DNA from: Lacticaseibacillus pabuli
GTDB lineage: Bacteria; Bacillota; Bacilli; Lactobacillales; Lactobacillaceae
Reading direction: 5' to 3'
DNA: 64,000 nt
NCBI RefSeq assembly: GCF_028736235.1
Contig: NZ_CP117884.1
Coordinates: 372,001-436,000, forward strand
The position numbers and the translations under genes are program-made. The stretch's first letter is position 1; each line of letters starts with the position of its first letter. Shown here one piece after another: positions 44,273-52,142 of this stretch. A model generated the notes under the pieces. It made no database searches. It was not told the DNA's origin and was given only the letters and a program-made list of their open reading frames with translations.

Positions 44273-44308
44273 AGAACCCTCGAGATTAATTTCTCGAGGG
44301 TTCTTTTC
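44273..44308. terminator. Terminator between convergent genes
   Basis: AGAACCCTCGAGA/TCTCGAGGGTTCT stem; it ends both the membrane protein gene and the ABC transporter operon. Confidence 0.9.
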
Positions 44309-44320
44309 GTTTGCTTGTGC

Positions 44321-45133
44321 TTATTCGCTTAACAGGACGGCGTCATCGTTCAATTCCGTCCCGCTCTTTTCCTTAAACATCGCGAGCAGGTCGGCGACGG
44401 TGAGGCCCTTCTTCTGCTCGGCATTCAGGTCAATCGCAATCTGCCCATGGTCCAGCATCAGCAGGCGGTTGCCGTATTTCAGGGCATCCTGCATGTTATG
44501 GGTGATCATGAGCGCGGTCAGCTGCTCGTCCTGCACCAGTTTGTCCGTAATCTGCATCACGGTCGCGCTCGTGGCTGGATCCAGCGCCGCAGTGTGTTCA
44601 TCAAGGAGCAACAGTTCAGGCTGCTTCATGGTCGCCATCAGGAGCGTGATTGCCTGGCGTTGACCACCAGACAACAGGCCGATTTCAGCAGTCAGCCGGT
44701 TTTCCAGGCCGAGGCCTAGACTCGCCAGCTTCTTGCGGAATGTTGGTCGTTCGGAGCGCTTCACCCCGTGGGACCAGAAGTTGCGCCAGTTGCCACGCTT
44801 GAGTGCTAGTGACAGGTTTTCCTCAACCGTCAGCAGTGGGGCAGAGCCCTGACGAGGGTCTTGGAACACACGCGAGATCAGGCGCGCACGTTTTTCGACG
44901 CTCTGGTAGGTGACGTCCTCACCGCCGATTTTGATCTGGCCCATGGATACGGGCAAGGAGCCCGCAACACTATTCAGGAGGGTTGACTTCCCCGCACCGT
45001 TACCACCGATGATGGCAACGAACTCACCGCGCTTGAGCGTCAGGTTAATGTCCTTCAGGGCGTGGTTTTCATTCGGGGTTCCCTGTTCAAAGTACTGGTT
45101 CAACCCGTGAATTTCGAGAATGTTATCAGTCAT
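44321..45133 (-). CDS. Aromatic amino acid ABC transporter, ATP-binding protein (TrpZ/BAB-type)
   Basis: 270 residues from the ATG at 45133 behind AAGGAGG; the start overlaps the permease stop by eight bases. Walker A GGNGAGKSTLL, signature LSGGQRQAITLLMA, Walker B LLLLDEHTAALD and switch MITHNMQDAL. The set of one ATPase, one permease and lipoprotein binding proteins is the TrpXYZ-type system that comparative studies link to tryptophan/tyrosine uptake. The Tyr-codon leader upstream supports tyrosine. Confidence 0.88.
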   Translation of the reverse strand: MTDNILEIHGLNQYFEQGTPNENHALKDINLTLKRGEFVAIIGGNGAGKSTLLNSVAGSLPVSMGQIKIGGEDVTYQSVEKRARLISRVFQDPRQGSAPLLTVEENLSLALKRGNWRNFWSHGVKRSERPTFRKKLASLGLGLENRLTAEIGLLSGGQRQAITLLMATMKQPELLLLDEHTAALDPATSATVMQITDKLVQDEQLTALMITHNMQDALKYGNRLLMLDHGQIAIDLNAEQKKGLTVADLLAMFKEKSGTELNDDAVLLSE

Positions 45134-46037
45134 TATTGCCCTCCTTAAAAGTCTTCGCATTGCGGCGCCGTTGCTGTGCTTGGCGAACCTTCTGCTGAAG
45201 CAGTGGCAGGGCCAGGAAGACAGCCAACATCAGGGCGTAGAAGAGACGCAGTGCGTTGGGATCAACACCCCAGAAGAGAACCAGGGCAATGATGAAACGG
45301 TAGATGATTGCACCAACGATAATGGTCACGAGGCGCTGACCGAATGACAGGTGACGGAGCAGAATTTCCGCGATGATGATGGCGGCCAGGGCGATAACAA
45401 TGGTCCCAATCCCCATGGAAATATCGGCGTAACCGTTCGTCTGTGCCATCAGGGAACCTGACAAGGCAATGAGACCGTTAGAAATCATGTAGACAATCAT
45501 CTTCATGTTGTCGGCCTTGATCCCGTTCGCTGCAGACATGTTTTCGTTGTTCCCTACCGCACGGGCTGCAAGGCCCATTTCGGTGTTGAAGAAGAAGACG
45601 AGCAGTGCAATGACGATGGCCACGATGACGGCACCCACCACGATGGTCGTGGTCGTTGAGCTGCCGATTGGGAACAGGTCAAAGATGGTTTTGATGTTGC
45701 CAACCAGTGGCACGTTGGCTTGGCCCATGACGAACAGGTTAATGGAGTACAACCCGGTCATGGTCAAAATTCCGGAAAGCAGGTCGGGGATGCGTAGCTT
45801 GGTGGTCAGGAAACCAGAAACCAGTCCAGCAAGTGCACCGCCAGCAAAACCAAGCAGTGTGGCCTGAATTGGGCCCATGCCCTTGGTTAAGGCGTGCGCG
45901 GTGATGGCCGCACCCAAGGGAAAACTCCCTTCAGCCGTCATATCGGCGATGTCCAAGATGCGGAATGTCAGGTAGACCCCGATGGCCATGATTGACCACA
46001 GGAACCCGAGCGAGATGCTAGATGTGAGTATATCCAT
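45126..46037 (-). CDS. Aromatic amino acid ABC transporter, permease
   Basis: 303 residues from the ATG at 46037 (TTTGGAGG upstream), about eight or nine membrane segments, with ADMTAEGSFPLGAA near the N-terminus, a motif of the BPD_transp_2 type permeases of this ABC group. Middle gene between binding protein 1 and the ATPase. Confidence 0.88.
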   Translation of the reverse strand: MDILTSSISLGFLWSIMAIGVYLTFRILDIADMTAEGSFPLGAAITAHALTKGMGPIQATLLGFAGGALAGLVSGFLTTKLRIPDLLSGILTMTGLYSINLFVMGQANVPLVGNIKTIFDLFPIGSSTTTTIVVGAVIVAIVIALLVFFFNTEMGLAARAVGNNENMSAANGIKADNMKMIVYMISNGLIALSGSLMAQTNGYADISMGIGTIVIALAAIIIAEILLRHLSFGQRLVTIIVGAIIYRFIIALVLFWGVDPNALRLFYALMLAVFLALPLLQQKVRQAQQRRRNAKTFKEGNND

Positions 46038-46096
46038 GTTTACCTCCAAAAGCGACAACCCGGCGTGTGCCGGAACAATTTATGATGCAAGCCTTC

Positions 46097-47056
46097 TTAT
46101 TTTAATACAGAAGGGTCAACCTTGAAAAGCTTAACGCGCTTGTCGTCCTTAACCAAGACACTCTTGGCTGGGTTTTCAACGGGCAGGCTCTTGACCTTCT
46201 TGCCCTTGAGAATCTTAACAACCTGGTCAGCAGCCTGTTTACCAAGATCCTGGTAGTGGAAGCCCTTGGTGGCAACACCGGCGAGTTTAATCATCGTGGC
46301 ATCAGCGGTCACAACGGGGACCTTCTTTTGTTCGGAGACCTTGCCGATGGTGTTCATCGCGGCAGCAGCGGTGTTGTCGGTAGGAATGTAGACGGCGTCG
46401 GCCTTGTCAGCCAGGGCGGTCATGGTCTGTTCAGCATCGTTAGTAGAAGCGATTGTCTTTTCGACAGGGGTGAGGCCCATGCTCTTGAGAATCTTACGCG
46501 CAGTCTTGATTTGCACCACGGAGTTTGGTTCTGCGGCGTTGTAAATCAGCCCAATCTTCTTGGCCTTAGGGAACATCTTGTGCAGGAGTTCAATCTGCGC
46601 CTTAGCATCAACCTTGTCAGTGACACCAGTTGCGTTTTTGTCAGGCGCATTGAGGTTGCTGACGAGGCCGGCAGACTTTGGATCAGTCACAGCGGTGAAG
46701 ACCATTGGTGTGTCAGGATCAGCCTTCTGCAAAGCCTGAGCTGCGGGCGTTGCGATGGCGAAGTTGACGTCGTTCTTGTCCTTCTTGAGCTGCTGGCTCA
46801 TGGTGGACAGGTTAGCTTGGTCACCTTGGGCGTTGACGTAATCAATCTTGACGTTCTTGCCAGGCTTGTAACCCTTCTTGGCGAGTTCGGCGTTGAACCC
46901 CTTACGTGCGTCATCCAGTGCGGTCTGGTTGATCAGCTGGAGAACCCCAACCTTAACCTGTTTGTTATCACTGGAACTCTTCTTGCTGCCACAAGCGGCA
47001 AGCAAGGCAACAGATGCGACAACCGTTGCGGCTGCCATAAACTTCTTCAACTTCAT
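46097..47056 (-). CDS. Aromatic amino acid ABC transporter, binding lipoprotein 1 (predicted tyrosine)
   Basis: 319 residues, lipobox LLAAC (Cys22), then the ABC_sub_bind (DUF534/TrpX) pattern: KVGVLQLINQTALDDARKGF, NAQGDQANLSTMSQQL, IATPAAQALQKAD, LIYNAAEPNSVVQIK, VYIPTDNTAAAAM and KGFHYQDLGKQAADQ. It is a close paralogue of binding protein 2. Its message begins with a leader peptide containing YYYGY, so tyrosine is the likely ligand (inference). AGGAGG... GGAGG site upstream. Confidence 0.88.
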   Translation of the reverse strand: MKLKKFMAAATVVASVALLAACGSKKSSSDNKQVKVGVLQLINQTALDDARKGFNAELAKKGYKPGKNVKIDYVNAQGDQANLSTMSQQLKKDKNDVNFAIATPAAQALQKADPDTPMVFTAVTDPKSAGLVSNLNAPDKNATGVTDKVDAKAQIELLHKMFPKAKKIGLIYNAAEPNSVVQIKTARKILKSMGLTPVEKTIASTNDAEQTMTALADKADAVYIPTDNTAAAAMNTIGKVSEQKKVPVVTADATMIKLAGVATKGFHYQDLGKQAADQVVKILKGKKVKSLPVENPAKSVLVKDDKRVKLFKVDPSVLK

Positions 47057-47144
47057 AATTAATTCCTCCCAGAATTAGGCTTAATAAAAAATGACCGGTC
47101 ACTTGTGGACGCAGATCCCCAAGTGGCCGGCCAAACATTTTCCG

Positions 47145-47253
47145 GAAAATAAAAGCCACATGGGAATCAATTCATCCATGTGGCGTCGATTGCATCTTAA
47201 ATGCTACAACCATCATGGATACAAACCTGGTAGGCTTGCATCCGTGATGCAAG
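47145..47253 (-). promoter_or_regulatory. Tyrosine attenuator: alternative hairpins and terminator
   Basis: On the minus strand: arm 1 CTTGCATC (47246-47253) directly after the leader stops; arm 2 GATGCAAGCC (47233-47242); arm 3 GGTTTGTATCCATG (47214-47227); arm 4 GCCACATGGAT (47174-47184); arm 5 CCATGTGGC (47155-47163), then TTTTATTTT. Pairs 1:2 (8 bp), 2:3 (10 bp with G:U), 3:4 (ATCCATG/CATGGAT) and 4:5 (terminator, 9 bp) are mutually exclusive. A ribosome at the stop hides arm 1, giving 2:3 and 4:5 (off). A ribosome stalled at Tyr codons leaves 1:2, giving 3:4 (on). Confidence 0.82.
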
Positions 47254-47256
47254 CTA

Positions 47257-47319
47257 CTATCCGCGATAGCCGTAGTAATAAACATTATTAAGTTGTGTGC
47301 TAACGAACGTCTTGTTCAT
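47257..47319 (-). CDS. Tyrosine leader peptide
   Basis: 20 codons with AAGGAG 9 bases upstream of the ATG at 47319. It starts MNKTFVSTQLNNV and has YYYGY at residues 14-18, four Tyr codons in five. Two TAG stops in a row (47254-47259) abut the first hairpin arm. Placed between a promoter and a terminator ahead of binding protein 1, permease and ATPase, it is a sensor of charged tRNA-Tyr. Its pattern T-x-L-N-x-x-Ar3-x-Ar matches the Phe leader at 48.7 kb. Confidence 0.87.
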   Translation of the reverse strand: MNKTFVSTQLNNVYYYGYRG

Positions 47320-47354
47320 AATGGCCACTCCTTAAAATTGTGATAGCAACTAAG

Positions 47355-47400
47355 TAACTGTCTAACAGACTATACGCATCGGATTTTAATGTCAAGTATT
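47355..47400 (-). promoter_or_regulatory. Promoter of the tyrosine-leader transcript
   Basis: Minus strand TTGACA followed after 15-16 bases by TATAGT. The spacing is short. An 11-base palindrome GTCTGTTAGAC follows the -10 and could be an operator. Confidence 0.55.
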
Positions 47401-47421
47401 TATTCAGTTGTTAGTCAGTGA

Positions 47422-48384
47422 TTACTTGATAGAACTTGGGTCAATCCCGAGCTTCTTTGCCATTGCCTTGTTGACCATGACGGAGACTTTCGCTGGTTTT
47501 TCAACGGGAATCGCGCTGGTCTTTTTGCCCTTCAGGATCTTAACCGCCTGTTTTGCAGCCTGTTTACCCAGGTCACGGTAGTTGAAGCCGTTTGTTGCGA
47601 GGCCACCATCTTGAACCATGGTGGAAGCAGCGGGAACAACTGGGACCTTCTTCTGACCAGCAATTTTGCCAACCGTTGCCATCGCAGCAGCGAGCGTGTT
47701 GTCAGCGGGGATGTAGATGGCTTGTGCCTGGCCGGTCAAGGCGGTCATGGTCTGCTGAACGTCGTTAGTAGAGGCAACGGTCTTCTCTGCTGATTTCAAG
47801 CCGAGTGCCTTAATGGCCTTCTTTGCGGCCTTGATCTGGATAACCGAGTTTGGTTCAGCTGCGTTGTAAATCAGGCCAATCGTCTTGGCTTTAGGGGCGA
47901 TGCGGTGGAGCAAGCCAATCTGACCCTTAACGCTGACCATGTCAGTGACACCAGACGTGTTCTTGTCAGGATGCGTCATGCTGCTGACGATGCCGGCATC
48001 AACTGGCGCGGAAACGGCTGTGAAGAGCATCGGGGTCTTTGGGTCGGCCTTCTGAAGCGCTTGTGCAGCTGGGGTGGCAATGGCGAGGTTCAGGTCGTTC
48101 TTGTCCTTTTGCAGCTGCTGACTCATGGTGGACAGGTTGGCCTGATCCCCTTGGGCGTTAACGTAGTCCAGCTTCATGTTTTTGCCGTCCTTGTAGCCTT
48201 CCTTAGCGAGCTCGGCGACGAAGCCTTTACGGGCATCATCCAGACCGCTTTGGTTGATGAGCTGCAAGATCCCAATTTTAACCGTTTTGTTGGAACTCCC
48301 CGCATTGGATTTGTTTCCGCAGGCGGCGAGTGATAAGGCTGCAACGGCGGCAGCGGCGATGGTCAGTACGTGTTTGATTTTCAT
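47422..48384 (-). CDS. Aromatic amino acid ABC transporter, binding lipoprotein 2 (predicted phenylalanine)
   Basis: 320 residues, lipobox LAAC (Cys22), with the same blocks as binding protein 1 (KIGILQLINQSGLDDARKGF, NAQGDQANLSTMSQQL, IATPAAQALQKADP, LIYNAAEPNSVIQIK). No ATPase or permease of its own follows, and a separate promoter and leader intervene before binding protein 1. It therefore probably delivers a different aromatic amino acid to the same membrane components. Its leader carries FFFDFF, pointing to phenylalanine (inference). TTGGAGG precedes the ATG. Confidence 0.87.
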   Translation of the reverse strand: MKIKHVLTIAAAAVAALSLAACGNKSNAGSSNKTVKIGILQLINQSGLDDARKGFVAELAKEGYKDGKNMKLDYVNAQGDQANLSTMSQQLQKDKNDLNLAIATPAAQALQKADPKTPMLFTAVSAPVDAGIVSSMTHPDKNTSGVTDMVSVKGQIGLLHRIAPKAKTIGLIYNAAEPNSVIQIKAAKKAIKALGLKSAEKTVASTNDVQQTMTALTGQAQAIYIPADNTLAAAMATVGKIAGQKKVPVVPAASTMVQDGGLATNGFNYRDLGKQAAKQAVKILKGKKTSAIPVEKPAKVSVMVNKAMAKKLGIDPSSIK

Positions 48385-48501
48385 GGTTTAGTCCTCCAAG
48401 ACAGTGTGCGGCGGGGCGTGATCAACACGCAGCAACGCCGTTCATTCATTTTTTCATCAAGTGACTGCCATGGCTGTTTTCTCCTCACCCGGCCAAGGTA
48501 A

Positions 48502-48667
48502 GGAAGAAAACAGCCGGCCACATCATTCCATGTGGTCGGCTGCTAGCTGCCGAATAATTAAACCGCCACATGGAGTTGAGATTCATCATTCCATGTGGCG
48601 GTTAATGGCAAGTTAAATTGCTTCGGCCTCATGGATGCAAGCGACGCGGCCTGCATCCACGATGCAA
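48502..48667 (-). promoter_or_regulatory. Phenylalanine attenuator: alternative hairpins and two terminators
   Basis: Minus strand arms: 1 TTGCATC (48661-48667), five bases past the leader stop; 2 GATGCAGGC (48649-48657); 3 GCTTGCATCCATG (48630-48642); 4 CATGGA inside CCGCCACATGGA (48590-48601); 5 TCCATGTGGCGG (48563-48574) followed by TTTAATTATT. 1:2, 2:3, 3:4 and 4:5 exclude each other exactly as in the tyrosine attenuator. A second hairpin, CAGCCGACCACATGG…CCGGCTG (48511-48542) with TTTTCTTCC, repeats the CCACATGGAATGATG phrase. Confidence 0.8.
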
Positions 48668-48671
48668 ACCG

Positions 48672-48731
48672 CTATCCAAAAAAGTCGAAGAAAAACGCGA
48701 TATTCAGATGTGTTTTCGTGATTGTATTCAT
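48672..48731 (-). CDS. Phenylalanine leader peptide
   Basis: 19 codons; GAAGGAG is upstream of the ATG at 48731. The peptide starts MNTITKTHLNIA and carries FFFDFF at residues 13-18, five Phe codons in six, then Gly and TAG. It stands between a consensus promoter and the attenuator of binding protein 2. A ribosome slowed at Phe codons would sit 6-7 codons before the first hairpin arm; one at the stop would cover it. Confidence 0.88.
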   Translation of the reverse strand: MNTITKTHLNIAFFFDFFG

Positions 48732-48779
48732 TGCAAACACTCCTTCATTTGGTAAGCGACAATTTATATTACGCTTCAA

Positions 48780-48808
48780 AGCATACAGGGCAATCTGGAC
48801 GCTGTCAA
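48780..48808 (-). promoter_or_regulatory. Promoter of the phenylalanine-leader transcript
   Basis: Minus strand TTGACA (48803-48808) and TATGCT (48780-48785) with 17-base spacing, 48 bases upstream of the leader start. Confidence 0.8.
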
Positions 48809-48860
48809 GAAAAAATTCAAAACAATGTTAGAATACCCGCCCCATAATGAATATTTGCAT

Positions 48861-48893
48861 AAAAAATCGCCCCGGCTGAATGTCGAGGCGATT
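48861..48893 (-). terminator. Terminator of the small membrane gene
   Basis: Minus strand AATCGCC/GGCGATT stem followed by six T. Confidence 0.8.
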
Positions 48894-48901
48894 GTAAGTG
48901 A

Positions 48902-49372
48902 CTAGTTAATTTTCTGAATGGTGACAGGTACGGTTTCAGGCAGGACCTGTTGCAAGACGCCAATCATAGTCGTCAATGGCTGCTTGAAAATCATCCGCAC
49001 GTACCGGCGCGGCGCCATGGCGAAGATGGCAACGACAAACTCAGCACCGTTGGGAGCTGACACGGGTGTCAGGGTGACCCCAATGAATTTGGCGTATGGC
49101 CGGAACCGGTTGTAAACGCCAGTTGCTGCAATCCGCTTGTCGCCAATGCCGGACACACCGCCCGCGACGTTCAATAGGGTGAACAGGGCGAGGAACACGG
49201 CGTAGCTCCAGCTGGAAATGCCAGTAGAGGCAATCCAGACGACGATAATCAGTCCCCATACGACCTGCCAATATGAATAATTTGCACGAATTTGTATACG
49301 AGACTGCCAGTAAAGATCATAGCCAAGTAAGATGACCAGACCAATGTTGATGATATTTACGAAGATGTCCAT
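48902..49372 (-). CDS. Membrane protein of unknown function (156 aa)
   Basis: Three hydrophobic segments in the first 85 residues (IFVNIINIGLVILLGYDLYW, VVWGLIIVVWIAS, YAVFLALFTLLNVAGG), then a soluble domain with RFRPYAKFIGVTLTPV. The ATG at 49372 follows AAGGAGG. No family recognised. Divergent from lexA. Confidence 0.65.
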   Translation of the reverse strand: MDIFVNIINIGLVILLGYDLYWQSRIQIRANYSYWQVVWGLIIVVWIASTGISSWSYAVFLALFTLLNVAGGVSGIGDKRIAATGVYNRFRPYAKFIGVTLTPVSAPNGAEFVVAIFAMAPRRYVRMIFKQPLTTMIGVLQQVLPETVPVTIQKIN

Positions 49373-49537
49373 AGCGTTTCGCCTCCTTAGGCTAATCCTC
49401 ACTGCCATCATACCAGAATGCGGTCAGAAAACCACGTACGCCCGGACAGGTGTCGCATATCGTCATTCCAAAACAGCAGTTACGTCGAAAAATTAACAAA
49501 TAAAGCGGAAAATCGCCTTAAATCGGGCGACACCGCT

Positions 49538-49565
49538 TGCAAACACCCGTTCGAATTGGTATTCT
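49538..49565 (+). promoter_or_regulatory. lexA promoter with SOS box
   Basis: TTGCAA (49538-49543) and TATTCT (49560-49565), 16-base spacing. CAAACACCCGTTCG (49540-49553) matches the Gram-positive LexA box CGAACNNNNGTTCG with one mismatch and overlaps the -35, consistent with autorepression. Confidence 0.7.
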
Positions 49566-49599
49566 TGAATTAAAATAAAGCGGAAGAGAGGGCAGCAAT

Positions 49600-50235
49600 A
49601 TGCCAGAGCAAAGCATAAAAAAGCGGTGGGCGCAGATTCTGACCGCCATCAACGATTCAATTGAATCGCGGGGTTATCCGCCAACGGTTCGTGAAATTGG
49701 TGCGACGGTCGGGCTGAGTTCTTCGTCCACCGTGGCGGCCTACCTCAACAAGTTGATTGCGGCCGGGTTGCTCGCTAAAGACCCAACGAAACCACGGACC
49801 CTGGAGATTACCCCCAGTGGCCTCGATTACATTGGTGTCCGGACTGAGTCTGGCATTCCACTGGTTGGGACCGTCGCAGCTGGTGTTCCAATTACAGCTA
49901 CCCAGAACATCGAGGAGTACTACCCGATTCCGACGGGGATGGGCTACTCGCAAGATGAGTTGTTCATGCTGACGGTCCAAGGGGAATCCATGATTAAGAT
50001 CGGAATTCTCAATGGGGACAAGTTGATTGTGAAACAGCAGTCTGACGCCGAAAATGGTCAGGTCATTGTTGCGATGACTGAGGACAATGAGGCCACTGTT
50101 AAGCGCTTCTACCGCGAAAATGACGGTATCCGTTTGCACCCAGAAAACGATACGATGGCCGACATGTATTTCGACACGGTAACCGTGCTCGGGATTGTGG
50201 TTGGTTTGTACCGCGACGATTTCGAAAAGTTTTAA
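49600..50235 (+). CDS. lexA: LexA repressor of the SOS response
   Basis: 211 residues. N-terminal winged helix GYPPTVREIGATVGLSSSSTVAAYLNKL; the A94-G95 cleavage bond in VAAGVPI; catalytic S130 in QGESMIKIG and K168 in ATVKRFY. Repressor of DNA damage genes that cleaves itself with RecA filaments. An almost consensus LexA box in its promoter fits. Confidence 0.96.
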   Translation: MPEQSIKKRWAQILTAINDSIESRGYPPTVREIGATVGLSSSSTVAAYLNKLIAAGLLAKDPTKPRTLEITPSGLDYIGVRTESGIPLVGTVAAGVPITATQNIEEYYPIPTGMGYSQDELFMLTVQGESMIKIGILNGDKLIVKQQSDAENGQVIVAMTEDNEATVKRFYRENDGIRLHPENDTMADMYFDTVTVLGIVVGLYRDDFEKF

Positions 50236-50247
50236 ACTGATTATGAC

Positions 50248-50285
50248 AACATCCGTTGACCCTCGTGGCCAGCGGATGTTTTTGT
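50248..50285 (+). terminator. Terminator of lexA
   Basis: AACATCCG/CGGATGTT stem with inner pairs and TTTTTG. Confidence 0.85.
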
Positions 50286-50290
50286 TTTGC

Positions 50291-51094
50291 CTAGATTAAT
50301 TGGTACTCAATTGAGATTCGCGCTGAGCCGGCTTTGCTGGTCAGTTGCTCCGATTCGTTGAGCTGCCAATAATTTGTCGCGATTTCCAAGTGATTGCGGC
50401 TGATGAAGGCCTTGATGGCGTCGAGCGCCTTCTCGATGCTCGTTGTGCTATTCGTTGCGGTCGCGACCACGTACTTGCCTTGTGGGCGGGTAATGATTGG
50501 GACGGCGGTGGTCGGCTCCTGACTCACTGCTTTAATGATGCGGAAGTTTGCGTTGGGATATTCCTTGGCGTCGCTCCCACTTAAATCGGTGAGAAAGCCC
50601 GATTCTGTTTTGTCGACCAGCTTAAGTGGACTGATGAGCGCGTAGAACTGCTTGTAAAGTGCACTGATAGCCGCGTCTGTGCAACCAACAGATTCAAGCG
50701 ATGACCAGAACTTTTGGCTCGGCCGGTCCACGATGCAAGGGGTATAAAGTTGCTGCGCGGTGGTGGGCGCCTCGTTGCGGTAACGCTCCAGCAAGGTTGC
50801 CTGCAGTGTCGTCATCTCCTGGATTTTGACCTGAATGTCTGCCAGGACCTGGTCGAGTGAGTGATCCAGTTTGGCGCCACTTTGCTGCGTTGTGAGCGTC
50901 TTGATTTCTGCGATTGATAGCCCCAGCCGGCGCAACTGGAGGATGAAATTAAGCTGGTAGAGCTGGTCATACTCGTAGTAGCGGTAGCCATTCTCCTTCA
51001 CTGATGCGGGTTTGAACAGATTTTGTTCATCATAAAACAGCAGTGTGCGGCGTGTGGTGCCGGCTAGATCAGCAAATTTGCGAATCGACAACAT
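50291..51094 (-). CDS. MerR-family regulator with effector-binding domain
   Basis: 267 residues. MLSIRKFADLAGTTRRTLLFYDEQNLFKPASVKENGYRYYEYDQL is a MerR winged helix, followed by a coiled linker and a GyrI/BmrR-like C-terminal domain, which in relatives binds drugs or hydrophobic compounds. It is divergent from a dehydrogenase whose promoter has the 19-base spacer and central dyad typical for MerR control, so that gene is the likely target. Confidence 0.85.
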   Translation of the reverse strand: MLSIRKFADLAGTTRRTLLFYDEQNLFKPASVKENGYRYYEYDQLYQLNFILQLRRLGLSIAEIKTLTTQQSGAKLDHSLDQVLADIQVKIQEMTTLQATLLERYRNEAPTTAQQLYTPCIVDRPSQKFWSSLESVGCTDAAISALYKQFYALISPLKLVDKTESGFLTDLSGSDAKEYPNANFRIIKAVSQEPTTAVPIITRPQGKYVVATATNSTTSIEKALDAIKAFISRNHLEIATNYWQLNESEQLTSKAGSARISIEYQLI

Positions 51095-51110
51095 TTTTTC
51101 TTCAACCTCC

Positions 51111-51141
51111 TTGACCTGTACGTTACGTTACAGTTTACGCT
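51111..51141 (+). promoter_or_regulatory. MerR-type promoter with operator in the spacer
   Basis: TTGACC (51111-51116) and TACGCT (51136-51141) are separated by 19 bases, and the dyad CTGTACGTTACGTTACAG (51116-51133) fills the spacer. Over-long spacer plus dyad is the hallmark of MerR-activated promoters. Confidence 0.85.
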
Positions 51142-51187
51142 ATTAGCAATGGAACGTCACTTAAAACATTTACGGAGGTATTTATTC

Positions 51188-52132
51188 ATGAAAGCAGTTG
51201 TCATTAAGCAGAGCGGTCATTCTGATGTCTTGCAACTCGTTGACCGGCCCATTCCAAGCGCGGACGCGGAGCATTCTGTCCTGAAGATTCACGCATTTGG
51301 GGTGCACCGCTACGAGGTGTTGACTCGCGAGGGTGGGTCACCTGATGTGAAGTTTCCCCGTGTCATCGGCGTTGAAGCCGTGGGGGAGATTTACCAAACG
51401 ACCGCGGAGTCTGGTCTGAAGGTTGGCCAGCGTGTGATTACCCTGAACGGCGGGTTTGGCCGCGAGTTTGATGGGAGTTATGAGGAGTACGCGCTGGTAC
51501 CAAACAAACAGTTGTTTACGGTGAATTACACCGGCAAGTGGGTGAACCTGGCGCAATACCCTGAAACCTTCGTCACTGCCTGGGGGTCGATTAAGAGCTT
51601 GCGGCTCCAGCCCGGCCAGTCCATGCTGGTTCGCGGTGGCACCAGTGCGGTTGGGCTCGCGATGATTAAACTGGCCAAGGCAATCGGGCTGAAGGTCACC
51701 GCCACGACCCGTCAGACCAAACGCTTTGATTTATTGAAGGCGGCGGGTGCCGATGCGGCAGTGCAGGATAAGGATGGCGAACTGCAGACGGACCAGTCAT
51801 ACGACGGCATTGTTGATCTGGTGGGGACTGCGACGGCGTATGATTCGCTCAAGCACGTGGTCGTTGGGGGAACCTGCTGCGTTGTCGGCCTGTTAGCTGG
51901 CGAATGGGTCATGAAGGACTTCTCGCCATTTGATTTGCAGAACCGGTACCTGACCGACTACGACTCTGGCTTTGTGGACCAAGCGATGATTGATGAGCTG
52001 TTTACGGTGATTTTTGCCGACAAGATTACCATTCCGATTTCCAAGGTGTTCCCGCTCACTGAAATCGCGGCGGCACAGGATTACGTGATGGCGAATCCCA
52101 CAGCCGGTGAGGTTATCGTGACCAACGACTAG
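51188..52132 (+). CDS. Medium-chain dehydrogenase/reductase (quinone oxidoreductase type)
   Basis: 314 residues from the ATG behind ACGGAGG. GVHRYEVLTREG and GVEAVGEIYQT in the N-domain, LVRGGTSAVGLAMIKLAKAIGL as the NADPH loop, and a zinc-free active site. Likely detoxifies an electrophilic compound sensed by the divergent MerR protein. Confidence 0.87.
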   Translation: MKAVVIKQSGHSDVLQLVDRPIPSADAEHSVLKIHAFGVHRYEVLTREGGSPDVKFPRVIGVEAVGEIYQTTAESGLKVGQRVITLNGGFGREFDGSYEEYALVPNKQLFTVNYTGKWVNLAQYPETFVTAWGSIKSLRLQPGQSMLVRGGTSAVGLAMIKLAKAIGLKVTATTRQTKRFDLLKAAGADAAVQDKDGELQTDQSYDGIVDLVGTATAYDSLKHVVVGGTCCVVGLLAGEWVMKDFSPFDLQNRYLTDYDSGFVDQAMIDELFTVIFADKITIPISKVFPLTEIAAAQDYVMANPTAGEVIVTND

Positions 52133-52142
52133 CTTATAGGTA

